DNA of 64,000 nt, taken from positions 38,510,640-38,574,639 of the forward strand of contig NC_081411.1 of the NCBI RefSeq assembly GCF_030272615.1, in the 5' to 3' direction. How positions within the stretch are numbered: position 1 is the stretch's first letter; the number at the start of each line of letters is the position of its first letter. Both the position numbers and the translations under genes were made by a program. The notes under the pieces were generated by a model. The model was not told the origin of the DNA. It did no database searches and worked only from the letters and a program-made list of their open reading frames with translations. The DNA comes from Cryptomeria japonica. Its lineage: Eukaryota; Streptophyta; Pinopsida; Cupressales; Cupressaceae. Below, piece by piece: positions 23,245 to 33,528 of this stretch.

Positions 23245-26200
23245 AGCAGGAAATGGTGATGTGTTATTGTCCTTGCAAAATGGTAATAAATGGTTATTGA
23301 AGGACGTTAGGAATGCTCCTACACTCCAAAGAAATTTGATTTTTGTAGGTCAGTTGTATACAAAAGGGTTCAATGTTAATTTTGGTTTAGATTTTTGGAA
23401 AGTAACAAAAACTATGTTGGTGCTTGCTAAGGGAAAAAAATTGGGAAGTTTGTATGTTTTAGAATGCAACGATGAAGTGGGAGGAGCTTTGACAGTTATG
23501 GACACCGGTTCTGAAATTTGGCACAAGAGGTGTGGGCACATGAGCAAGAAAGGACTTGAAGCTATGCTGCACTAAGGACAACTTCCAAGCTTCAAACCCA
23601 TTGATTTGGATTTGTGTGAACATTGCCTTTATGGCAAACAAAGCCGGAGCAAGCTTTTAAAAATGGGCCATGATACTAAAACCAATCCATTGGAGCTGGT
23701 GCATTCTGATGTCTTTGGTCCAACATTGGTAACATTGTTGAGAGGTGCAAATTATTTTCTAACTTTTCTTGATGACCGCCCACACAAAATTTGGATTTAT
23801 ATGTTGAATAAGAAACCCGAATTTTTTTCAAAGTTTAAATCTTTGAAAACTCTTGTTGAAAATCAATTTACAACTAAAATTAAATGTCTCAAAAATGACA
23901 ATGTGGGTGATTTTTTCTCTTCAGAGTTTGACAGATTTTGTGTAGATGATGGCATTCAAATAATCAAAGTCATTCCATCCACACCTCAGGACAATGGTGT
24001 AGTCGAGAGGCTGAATTTGACAATTTTAGAGAGTTCGGTGCATGCTCTCCAATGCTGGTCTTGGAAAAGATTTTTGGGTAGAGGCATGCAACACTACAGT
24101 CTACCTAATCAATCAAGCTCCCTCCTCTCGATTGGACTTTGATATTCTGGAGGAGAGGTGGATTGGAAAAAGGATTTCATATAATCATTTGCGTATCTTT
24201 GGTTGTGAAGCATTTGTGCATATTCCAAAGGAGCATCGTACAAAGTTAGATTTCAAGTCCAAGAGATGCATTTTCCTTGGTTACAGTGAAGATCAGTTTG
24301 GTTTCGAGCTGTGGGATCCAATTGTAAAGAAAATTATCCATAGCCGTGATATTGTTTTTAACGAGAAGGCATTTCTAGGTTTGCAAAAACAAAGTATTTC
24401 TTTAGATAATTTTATTTAGCTTGATATGTTTGATATTGGATATTCTTTTTCTCAGAGATAAAATTCCTCCACTATTACTTTCTCTACTCCTCTTGTTACC
24501 TCCCATATTGTGCACCCTTCAATACAACCACTTCATCCCCAGCCCAAGGTACAAGCTCATACTTCTTCTATTCAACCACCCTTATTCTCACCTCTCCCTC
24601 CTACTCTATCTGCCCAACCTTTTGTCATCGATGCTCCACCTCCTGCCACAGATGTGTCGTTACAACCCTTGGATTCATCGTTTCATCCCGAAAGAGGTAT
24701 GATCATTTAGGATAATGTACAGAGGAGGGCAAATTTTGATTCTGATCTAAAGAGAGTTAAATCTCAATTACAAAGTTAACCTCGGACTAAAGCTCTTCCT
24801 TTACGAAAATTAACTCGTGAGAAGAAGAGACCTTCGAAGTATGATGATTATGAGCATTTTCTATCTGATCAGGTATAGCCAACCACATTTAAACAAGCAT
24901 GTAAAGATGTGAATTTGGCCAGATGGATGGACACTATGAATGAAGAAATCGAGTCTCTGGGAGTCAATAATATCTAGGATTTGGTTCCTCTTCTGCCCAA
25001 TCAAAAGCCTCTGAAAAATAAATAGGTTTACCATGTGAAAGAGAAAGATGGAGGACGTAAAAAATACAAGGTTAGAATAGTAGTGAAAGGATTTTCTCAA
25101 CAACAAGGTCTTGATTTTAATGAAATTTTTTCACCAGTTGTAAAAATGCAAACAATTCGTGTTGTTTTAGGCATGGCAGCTGTTTGGGATCTCGAGCTTG
25201 AGCAACTTGATGTCAAAGAAGCATTTCTTCATGGTGATATTGAGGAGCAACTATACATGGAGCAGCCTGAAGGTTTTGTGAAAAAAGGTCGAGAGCATTT
25301 GTGTTGCAGATTGAAGTGGAGTTTGTATGGGCTTAAGTAAGCCCCGAGGCAGTGGTATGTGAAATTTGATAGCTTCATGACTCAGCAACAAATTGTTCAT
25401 TGTGAATTAGATCCATGTGTTATTTATAAGAGGTTTCCTAATGGTGAGTTTGTTATTCTTTTTCTCTATGTTGATGATATGTTGGTTGCTGGCACTAGTA
25501 TGCGGATGGTTAGTGAGTTGAAGCAAAATTTAGCTTTGTTTCACCATGAAAAATTTAAGAGCAGCAAGAAAGATTCTTGGCATGAATATGCTCGAGGATA
25601 GAAATAAAAGAGAACTTATATTGTCTCAAGAGAAATACATTATAAAGTTTTAGACATTTAATATGTCAAATGCCAAGCCTGTCAGCACACCCTTGGCTGA
25701 TCACTTCCATCTATCATCAGCTATGTGTCCGAAAACTCCCAAGGAGCAAGAATCCATGAAACACATTCCATATTCGTACGCGGTTGCCAGCCTTATGTAT
25801 GCTATGATTTGTAAAAGACAGGATATTACTCATTCACTAGGAGCTGTGAGCAGATTTATGAGTAATTCGGGTAAGACACATTGGCATGTCGTCCAGTGGA
25901 TTCGTCGTTACTTGAAAAGGACTGTTATTATGTTTTATGTTTTGGAGGAAAGCACACAAAACCGCGTGGTTATGCTGATTCGGACATGGATGGAGATTTG
26001 GATAAGAGGAGGTCTACTACTGGTTATGTTTTTACTTTGGCCGAGGCAGCGTTCAATTGGGTATCTCACTTGCAACAAATCGTTGCTCTCTCTTCAACTT
26101 GAGGGTGAATGCATTGCTCTAACTGAAGGATCCAAGGATATCATCTGGTTACAACGGCTGTTGGGCGAACTATGGTGTAAGCAATCTGATTTTCCTTTAT

Positions 26201-26498
26201 TTTGTGGCAGTAATAGTGCTATTCATTTGGCCAAAAATTATGCTTTTCATAATCGCACCAAGCATATAGAACCGAGGTATCACTTCATTCGCCATGTTCT
26301 TGATGAAGGCAAGTTGCAGCTACACAAAAATGACACTAAATTGAATCTGACAGATGCTTTGACAAAGGTTGTACCTCAAGAGAAGTTCAAATTCTGTAGA
26401 GCTTCTCTCGACATTTTGAAGAAGTGACCATAGCCTGCTGCGGGGGATATCTCTGAGCATTCTTCTTTCCGATATGACTTTCTTCAAGTGGAGATTAT

Positions 26499-26845
26499 TG
26501 ACTGGCTACGTGTGAAGCCAAGCTTGGCGTCTGTGGTTATTATGCTGCCTATATTTAGCATATGTAACTGCTGCCTACGTTTGGCCAACTACAGACTCCT
26601 CCCGTGCATGTCAATGCATGATCTTCCAGAAAGGAGATGTAATTAGCTATATACTGGCTAAGAATGCTGTATGTAATTGTACTGTGATGAATACAGAGAG
26701 CATCCCCTGCTCAATGTGGACGTAGCCATTTTGGTGAACCACGTTAAAATCTGTTTCTCCTTGATTTCTGTTTCTCTGTATTCTTCATTTTCTCTTTTTG
26801 CTGTATTTCTTCTGTTTGTTCTCTGCTGTTTTTAAAATTTCAACA
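26499..26845 (+). repeat. 3' LTR of Copia-2
   Basis: About 347 bp, TGACTGG...TTTCAACA, directly preceded by the purine tract AAGTGGAGATTA in the place where copia elements carry their polypurine tract. It contains a TATATACT element at about 26649. There is no partner LTR upstream in the window, in keeping with a lost 5' end. Confidence 0.65.
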
Positions 26846-26859
26846 ATTTGACCGAGAGT

Positions 26860-27385
26860 TTCTAAAGCTTTTTCAACAAATTCAATTTAGCATTATGCCT
26901 CCCAGGGCAGTTGTAACTTCAACATTTGACAATACACTTAACTGAATATGCACTCTTGGATCAAAACTCCGATTCTGCTACATGCTTCGCAAATGTAGTA
27001 TTGATAGAAGTCCTTTAATGGGCGCTCTCAAAACATTCTAAAGCTCCTATCCTGGCACGGGTTAGGAGGATACTTGGCCAAAGTCGATGGATTCGGTTCT
27101 AGAATTACTGATTGCATCTGCTCGAGATTTTCTAAAATATTTTCAACAAATACATTTTGTGCATATCCTGGAATCACACCATGCCATGAGATTATCTCTC
27201 TTTCAGGCGCTTTGTCAAACTGTTCACATGCCTCGTGTATACTTCCACGTTTTGCAGTCATGTCCACCATGGTATTTGCTACTGCAATGTCTGTAGAAAT
27301 CCGCCTTTCATTATACTTTGATGGATGTTTGAACCCTCTTTCAAGGCTTCCGTTTTGGCGCAGGTTGGAAGTTGCTGGTTTGCTT
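26860..27385 (-). pseudogene. PPR-protein (PLS class) pseudogene fragment
   Basis: Minus-strand frame 27270-27028 gives VDMTAKRGSIHEACEQFDK and PEREIISWHGVIPGYAQN, clear degenerate pentatricopeptide motifs of the PLS type (VDMYAKCG-I--A--VFDKMPERDVISWN-MI-GYAQNG). Further upstream in sense (about 27380-27300) LPTCAKTEALKEG and HQSIMKG continue the pattern. Frames shift several times and no start, transit peptide or DYW tail is seen. Intact family members bind organellar RNA and serve in editing or processing; this copy cannot. It is related to the PPR pseudogene at 54080-57003. Confidence 0.75.
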
Positions 27386-27389
27386 AATG

Positions 27390-27884
27390 CTTCTAAAGCC
27401 TTTTTATTTTATTTGTTTTCGGTGTAGTTCTCCATTCGAAAAGACCTTTTCTGGTTTTGACTGATTTTTTATGTCTTACCGAAACTTGTATTGTCGCTGA
27501 GGCTTCACCCGTATCTGCCAGACCTTGATCGCCATACCGAAATTCACATTTTGGCAAGACCTTCGAATTATCTTGTCGACGAGTCACCTTTTCGGGGGTG
27601 GTATCCCATTTCGCCGAGGCTTAATCTATTTTGTTAGATCTTTATCATTAGACCGAAATTATCATTTCGGTAAAGCTTTCTAGATGTGTCATCGACGTAT
27701 TGCCTTTTCGGCAAAATATCCTTCTTCGGTAAGAGCCCTTTCATGCTTTGTCACCCTCCATTGCTATGCCGACATGGATTAATATATACAATGCTAATAG
27801 GATTTTAATCATAAAGGAGTTTAATTTCGTTTTAGGCACTTTGAAAAATTAATCCATATTTGTGGCTTGAGTATAATAAGCTTT
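27390..27884. repeat. Cluster of CCGAAAT/ATTTCGG-type short motifs
   Basis: Between about 27470 and 27745 variants of TTACCGAAA, ATACCGAAAT, CCTTTTCGG, AGACCGAAAT, ATTTCGGTAA, TTTTCGGCAA and CTTCGGTAAG occur in both orientations roughly every 20-60 bases. No coding frame and no clear outer boundaries. It could be part of an LTR or a non-autonomous element, but this is not established. Confidence 0.4.
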
Positions 27885-28164
27885 ATGGTTATTTTTAAGG
27901 GCTAAGAAATTTTTTAATTAGCAAATACGACATATTTAGATTAAGGTCATTTGATCACTTGGTTTTATTATTATTAGCTTTTTTAAAAAAAAAATTCTTA
28001 AGTTAGATAATATATGAATCCATCATATGCATAGATTTCATTATGAGAGTTGCATGTTGGGTTCTATCATTGTGGGAGCTACATTTGACTCTGCATACAT
28101 TGTGAAAGTTTGAAATATTAAGCTCTGTTTGAATTTAACATGTCTTCATAGTAGATACGATTTT
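27885..28164 (+). repeat. SDR duplication block, outer part (copy at SDR1)
   Basis: Matches 35645-35935 (AAATTTTTTAATTAG, GATTAAGGTCATTTGATCACTTG, GAATCCATCATATGCAT, GTGTGAAAGTTTGAAATATT). It marks the left side of the unit that was duplicated with SDR1 and SDR2. The block is interrupted by the solo LTR at 28165-28925 and resumes at 28926. Confidence 0.75.
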
Positions 28165-28925
28165 TGTTAATGCATGATAGCTTCGGTAAGATAAATGATT
28201 GAATGAGACATAAATGAAGTCTCTCATTCAATCATTTATCATATCGATAACCATGATAAAACTTTCAAGCAATTAATTCCTTTCTGATAGCCATTCTACA
28301 TTTGCATATAAATAACCTATTCATTGATAATCATATTATGTATTTTGTTTATGTTCATCGATTAATAAATCTTGTATTTAGATGTATATCGAGTAACACA
28401 TATAATTATAAATAAATGATTAATGAAAAAACCGATTAATATATTGGGTTGCATATAATATATCGGGTTGCCTATGATATATCGGGTGGCATTATAACAA
28501 AGGTCACCGATAGTTATCAGGTGTTAAGCATACACCGATAGTTATCGGTTGTTAAGGCTAACACGTTGATAACTATCGGCTCTTAGCATTGAGCAAACAC
28601 CGATAGACATCGGTTGTAATACTACTCCCACACCGATTGGCATTAACGTTAAACATGCATTTGTTTACTATAAACATAGAGGCCCGATCAAGTAATTTCT
28701 TGATCGGTCATGACCGATCAAGGCATTGCATGACCGTACCCCATTTGTCATATACTTATATTGAGTGGCATTCATGAGATAGGACATAGAATATATAAAA
28801 TGTTTCTCTCACCTGCCACAAAGAAGAAGATAGTGAAATTTATACATTAAGGCAATAATAAATAAAACAAGATTATTTAATAGAATATAACTTGCATATT
28901 GAATGTAAATTGAACATCATTTACA
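28165..28925 (+). mobile_element. Solo LTR (761 bp) with palindromic motifs
   Basis: TGTTAATGC...CATTTACA, flanked by ATTTT (28160-28164) and ATTTC (28926-28930). The paralogous site near 35938 reads AAGATTTCAAG without an insert, so ATTTC was the target. A perfect 19-bp hairpin (28190-28208 pairing with 28222-28240, 13-base loop) lies 25 bases from its start. About 28430-28735 holds repeated ACCGATAGTTATCGGT-like and CTTGATCGGTCA/TGACCGATCAAG palindromes. A TATATAAA box at 28792-28799 indicates plus orientation with about 125 bases of transcribed LTR after it. Confidence 0.78.
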
Positions 28926-28973
28926 ATTTCATGGTTTTTTATTGATTTTCGTATTTAACGAAACCCTAATTTT

Positions 28974-29288
28974 TTGCAAAAAATTATGGTTCCAACACTT
29001 CGCTCAAAATATGTGTTTAAAATCAATATTGATGGTTCTTCTAGAGTTAATCCAAGTGAAGTTAAGATAAGCAATCTTGAACATGATGATGCTAGTTTTG
29101 TTCACTTCTTGGTCTCTATTGTCAAAAAAATTAGTATTATTAATCAAATGGAGGTTCTTGGCTTTCTTGTAGCTTTAGAGAAATCTTGTGAATTGGGTTG
29201 GAAACAAATTATTTGTCACATAGATTCTATGATTACAGATTCTCTTTTGAACAACAAGACTTTTAATAGTTCTTTTATTAACATTTGA
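28974..29288 (+). pseudogene. LINE RNase H fragment (copy at SDR1)
   Basis: Open for 104 residues. VFKINIDGSSRVNPSEVKI is the start of a plant L1-type RNase H (RVT_3; IDGSSR carries the first catalytic Asp), INQMEVLGFLVALE the second acidic residue, and ICHIDSMITDSL the third. The three acidic positions are retained, but the domain is short of the family's usual 120-130 residues, with the middle beta-hairpin region abbreviated. It is alone: no reverse transcriptase is attached. Nearly the same sequence lies at 35985-36278 and a broken copy at 9230-9480, each followed about 300-500 bases on by an SDR promoter block. Duplicated along with the genes rather than independently inserted (inference). 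Confidence 0.65.
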
Positions 29289-29609
29289 CATTTGGGTAAG
29301 TAGATTCATTATATTTCTTGTAACTTTGATTCCATCTCTTTTGTTCATGTTGCTCAAGTATGGAATGTGGTTGTTGGTTCTCTAGCTATATAGGCACTGC
29401 AAGCTCATCTTATATACAATGTTTTTAATTGAGATCTTTATCCCCTAATTAGATTACTTAAATAAACACTGATAACAATGTCTTCTTTTTTCACTTCTAT
29501 TGAATTTATGACTTTTTTATGATGATGAAATTATGATAAACCTCTTAGATTTTTTAATTGTTTTGCTATTGAACTTTTTCTAATATTTTTTATTTCATCT
29601 TCACAGAAC

Positions 29610-30364
29610 TTAAAAACTAAAAATAAGTGACGTACAATTAAACATTTCAAATACTACCAAATGTATGTGAAACTGAATTTAAAATTTGTCGGCAATTGTT
29701 TTTATTTATTGGACTAAAGCAAAGAAATGACACATAGGAGACATGCTGAGACAAGAAACTACTGACCAACAAACTTTCAACAATTGCCCTGGACGAGCAC
29801 AGCCATAAGTTTTGCTACAATTATTAGATCTTGTTTTATTTCTCGTACACGTATTCTTTTCTGGGTACTATTCGAGACAATTTCGGTGGTTTGGAAAAAG
29901 TTTGGCTAAGAACATTAATGGTTGTCAAAAGCTTTTTGCAGGAAAGGACAGACAACTCTCCTTCCTCGAGAGAAACGCGCAAGTGGCGTCTACACTCTTC
30001 TCTTCACTCCAATAGTGAGAATTAAATGTTCAAGAAGTGGACAAATTCATCTGTCGGTGTCCGAAAGTGGACAAATGAAGCCATCCCAGTGCACAATCTT
30101 AAAGGGGTATGGAATCAATCTACTAACAGTAATTTCGTAAAATGTTTCATGCCTTTTGATGATAAGAGTTCGATTTGAAACGTGGATATATGAAAAACCT
30201 TAAACAAATTTAGAAATATTTCACGAAATCAGTTGATTGAAAAAGAAAGTAGTCGATAATTAATTTTTTTTTTTTTTAGAAAAAGCCAAATTCCAGACAT
30301 GTTCGCTATAAGGCCGGCTCTTGGAAAGCCATCATCATTCAAGGGCACTTTCTAGCTCGAGAAC
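29610..30364 (+). promoter_or_regulatory. SDR1 upstream region
   Basis: Conserved with 36620-37357 (SDR2), 51150-51829 (SDR3) and the orphan copy 9800-10333. Shared blocks: GACGAGCACAGCCATA (about 29792), TGGGTACTATTCGAGACAATTTC (29862), CTCGAGAGAAACG with a GTGGCG box (29974-29990, here ACGCGC instead of ACGTGG), CTGTCGGTGTCCGAAAGTGGAC (30051-30072). A poly-T run lies at about 30265-30280 just ahead of the core promoter. The single box here contrasts with four tandem copies upstream of SDR3. Confidence 0.6.
30307..30312 (+). promoter_or_regulatory. TATA box of SDR1
   Basis: TATAAGGCCGGCTCTTGG, 58 bases before the start codon. The same TATAA(G/A)GCCGG(C/T)T(G/C)TTGG block occurs at the same distance in SDR2 and SDR3, implying a 5' leader of roughly 25-30 bases. 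Confidence 0.7.
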
Positions 30365-31440
30365 ATGTCCACGAGAGAGGTTGCAACTGCTCTGTGGAGA
30401 AGGTTATGTTTTTCTTAAACATTCCCGTATGTTGTAGTGTTATCTAATATGGAATTGTTGCTTTCTGAAAGCTTTATAATTTATTAAGCAAAATATATCT
30501 TGATTTTACGCTCATAAACAGGTCCATCTGTCAGTGTATGCCAAGTTTTCTTTGCATAAGCACCTAAAACAGAGAATCGGAACTCTCATGAGTTAATATT
30601 TTTCACAGTATATTTGTAACAAAAGATGTATTTATTCAATGCAGGCTGCAAGGCAAGGTTGCAATAATCACAGGCGCGTCGGGAGGCATTGGAGAGGCCA
30701 CTGCTCGGGTATTCGCAAATCATGGAGCCAAAGTCATTATTGCAGACATTGCAGATGACGCTGGTGTCAAATTGGAGGAGCCCCTCTATCCCTGGGCGAC
30801 ATATATCCACTGTGATGTGAGCAAGGAGCAAGATGTAAGTGCGACCGTGGATTTCGCCATGGAAAAGCACGGAAAACTGGACATAATGTTTAATAACGCA
30901 GGAGTCGTAGGCATGCAGAAAGGGAGCGTGGTAGAGAATGATATGGAGGATTTCCAACGACTGATGAATATCAATGTAAAAGGAGTAATGCACGGCATTA
31001 AGCACGCTGCCCGCGTTATGATTCCCAATAGAAAAGGTACCATTATCTCTACAGCTAGTATTGCAGGAATTTTGGGGGGAGTTACTCCTTACTTCTATAA
31101 TGCCTCTAAACATGCCGTTATCGGACTGACTAAGAGCGGTGCAGCAGAGCTGGGGAAATGTGGTATACGAGTTAATTGTATTTCTCCAGCTGCAATTGCC
31201 ACAGATCTGCTAATGAATTTAATGGGAACGACCCCTTCAGCAGAGGCAAAGGCCGAGCTGGAGGCCGTGATTGAGGTAGTAGCCCCCTTAAGGAAAGCCA
31301 GTCTTGAAGTAGAGGATATTGCGAAGGCTGCTTTGTATCTGGCCAGTGAGGATTCCAAATATGTGAGCGGTCACAACATGGTGGTGGATGGGGGAAGAAC
31401 AGTCGTATTAGATGATACCGCAGTGTTTGGAAAGTACTAA
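30365..31440 (+). CDS. Short-chain dehydrogenase/reductase (SDR1), two exons, intact
   Basis: Predicted NAD(H)-dependent oxidoreductase of the plant SDR110C-like group (secoisolariciresinol dehydrogenase, ABA2/xanthoxin dehydrogenase, borneol dehydrogenase relatives); the substrate cannot be told from sequence. Exon 1 is 30365-30402 (MSTREVATALWR), intron 30403-30644 (GT...AG, 242 bp), exon 2 30645-31440; 277 residues, a normal length for classical SDRs. The join falls inside an AGG arginine codon. Visible motifs: cofactor loop TGASGGIG (22-29), Asp47 at the end of beta-2 (IIADIAD) favouring NAD over NADP, NNAG (96-99), catalytic Ser151 (STAS), Tyr164 and Lys168 (YNASK), and C-terminal SKYVSGHNMVVDGG. 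No signal or transit peptide is evident; cytosolic is likely. The start codon follows a conserved AGCTCGAGAAC leader shared by all three copies. About 80% identical to SDR3 by eye. Confidence 0.9.
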
Positions 31441-31485
31441 AGGTGAATGTCTTAGAAAAAACATGTAAGCCTACCTCTTTAAGTC

Positions 31486-31491
31486 AATAAA
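31486..31491 (+). terminator. Possible polyadenylation signal of SDR1
   Basis: AATAAA 46 bases after the stop codon, in a T-rich context. A plausible near-upstream element for 3' end formation; no transcript evidence. Confidence 0.4.
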
Positions 31492-33528
31492 TCATTGACG
31501 TCATGTTTTCATGGGGCTGCTTAATTCTATTTTCTGCTTAAATTTAACCAGATAAGTGTGTTTCCATGCAACTTAAAAATTGTAAAACAAAAAAGGGATA
31601 ATTTAGAACCTTTCCCTATTTTGGTAGAGCAGCTATTGCTTAGGAATTATAAATAAGCTATGGAATAAAAGGGGAGGCTGGAAATAAGCAGTGGCTGATT
31701 ATTAACAAATACGCCACATGGCTCCACAATTTTCTTTCCCTCTTTTTTTTGAAGATTTTATTTCTTTTTTTTTTCCAAATTTTAAGTGCACAAATTAGTA
31801 TTAATGCTATTAATACAAAGTTAAGATGTTTTCCTTAAAAATAAGCAGCAAAGATAAATATTCATGGGGTTAACTGTTGCTCAAATAATCACAAATAATT
31901 GCTAAAAATATAATTAATTATTCATTTAGTTAATAATTAATTTGAGATAGTAAGAGATGAAGTTACATGCTTATGTCATTATAAAATTATGATTATTTTG
32001 ATAAAAAAGAAATACAACCTATCTTCATAAATATCTTTATAGATATGCTCATTCTATTATATGTGAATAATGTATGATAGTGATATCAAGGAGTTTCATG
32101 TAATGACCATCTACATAAATTCCTAAACTTAAATTTGATAGTATTGCACTAATTTAAGTCTTCCATATTTAAAATCTAATATTTGCTCATCAAATAATAA
32201 TGTGTAAATCCTAGGAGTCTTTTGAGTTTTGCCATGCTTCTATAATTTGACTAAAGACCCCTTAAGTCCTAAAACAACTAGTCTTTTGCCTAATTTGAGT
32301 TGGTTTTGAAACCAATATCATGGGCCAACAAGGTTGTCACAACCCATTGGAAGTCTGACAAAGTTATAAGTTTCACTTTTGCCCATGAAGAGCCTTTGAG
32401 AATACTTAAGTAATTTTTCCCAATTGTCAATCCTGTTCTTCGTTCTCACAACTCTTTCAAGAGCCGACAAGTTTTCCAAAATCTTGTGCTCTTCTAAATT
32501 TTTCTCTTTTAAAAAGATTGTTTTCTTCAAAAACTCAAGTTGCATTCATAAGGCAATTTATTTTCTCAATTTTGGAACCATTGTCGACAACAAAAAATAT
32601 TCTTAGAACCTTCCTAAGCACCAGCACCAAATGTAAAACTTCAAAAGCTCCATCCAAAGAAGCAAGAAAGAAAATTGTCAAAATAGTGGAAAGTTGTCAA
32701 GTGAGTTTCAAAAACTCCTACAGGGCCTAACAAGGTTTGTATTACCTTGTCATTTCCCAACACCCAACTAGAAACCTTCTCTTTGCTTCAATTTTTTGAA
32801 GGCTTTGAAAGGTAAAAAGAAACAAACAAACAAAAGAAAAGAAGAAAAGGAAAAAATAAAGCAAGGGCCAAACATGGTTTTTAAACCTTTGTTAGACTCC
32901 AACAAGGATTTGTGAACCTAGCAAAAGCATATCTCCCCATTCAAAATAATTTTTTTAAGTTGGTGCCAATGGTAACTACCTAAACTCAACGTTAAATATT
33001 GTCAAAGTTAGTGGGTAAATTAATGCCATGATATAAAAAGGGAAAAATAATCAAATTAATTCATTTCAAAGAATTTGCAATAAAGAGTATAGGGTTTTAG
33101 AACACACGTGAGAAAAAATTATGATATGAATCTACATACATCAATAAAAGAATAATCTAGCTAAGATACTTTCTCAAAAACTACACACTGATGAGCCCAA
33201 TGTTCTTGCACTCTAGTAGTCACATTGCTAATTTATTCTAGGCATTTTTTAAGTAATGTCTAGAGGAAAACCACGTACCCTAGTCATTACCTTGCCAATT
33301 TTTTCTTGGAATCCAAAACATAAATTTTAGCTAGATTTAATCAAAATGAAGTTTAAATACCGTTGATATGAGAAACTCTATTTTAACTAGCACATTTCTA
33401 GAATTTGGTGACACAAGACTAGGGTATATAAACTTGGTGAATTTTTTGGAAGGGTGAATAGGAAAAATGGAGCACTCAAAAGTCAAAGGTTAGTATAAAG
33501 TGGCGTATTTAAATCATCTTCCTTCCCT
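31492..33528. other. SDR1 3' flank and anonymous DNA
   Basis: About 31950-32165 resembles 53090-53260 downstream of SDR3 (ACAACC-ATCTT-ATAAATAT, GCTCATTCTATT, AAGGAGTT-CATG, CTTAAACTTAAATTT), so the duplicated unit extended past the gene ends. From 32300 to 33500 I see no gene; the minus-strand frame 32545-32318 (rich in Lys and Glu) is not recognised. Confidence 0.5.

Larger units (their letters stand above)
19035..26845 (+). mobile_element. Ty1/copia element (Copia-2), 5'-truncated, with nested insertion
   Basis: Plus-strand copia remnant. Parts: gag from about 19060 (MKELYNLKMREGG, HLNEFNTLVTHL), zinc knuckle (FCGKSGHRKKN) near 19470, protease WVLDSGASFHA near 19620; then the 3514-bp insert 19731-23244; then protease end and integrase 23250-24420 (HKRCGHMSKKGL, DDRPHKIWIY, STPQDNGVVERLN), reverse transcriptase about 25035-25600 (LDVKEAFLHGD, LYVDDMLVAG), RNase H about 25970-26427, and one LTR 26499-26845. 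No matching 5' LTR or gag start is present before 19035, where Aquarius-like minus-strand sequence begins. Broken in many places (about ten). Confidence 0.9.

Noticed and set aside
22887-23300. 137-residue open frame at the right side of the nested LTR
   Set aside because: It runs across the LTR border into Copia-2, so it is a chance joining of two elements.
24421-24702. Leu/Pro-rich open frame in Copia-2
   Set aside because: Alternative-frame reading of the linker between integrase and reverse transcriptase.
30586-31358. Minus-strand open frames opposite SDR1, and the same at 42813-43217 and 52173-52577
   Set aside because: Antisense shadows of SDR exon 2; their conservation follows from the real gene.
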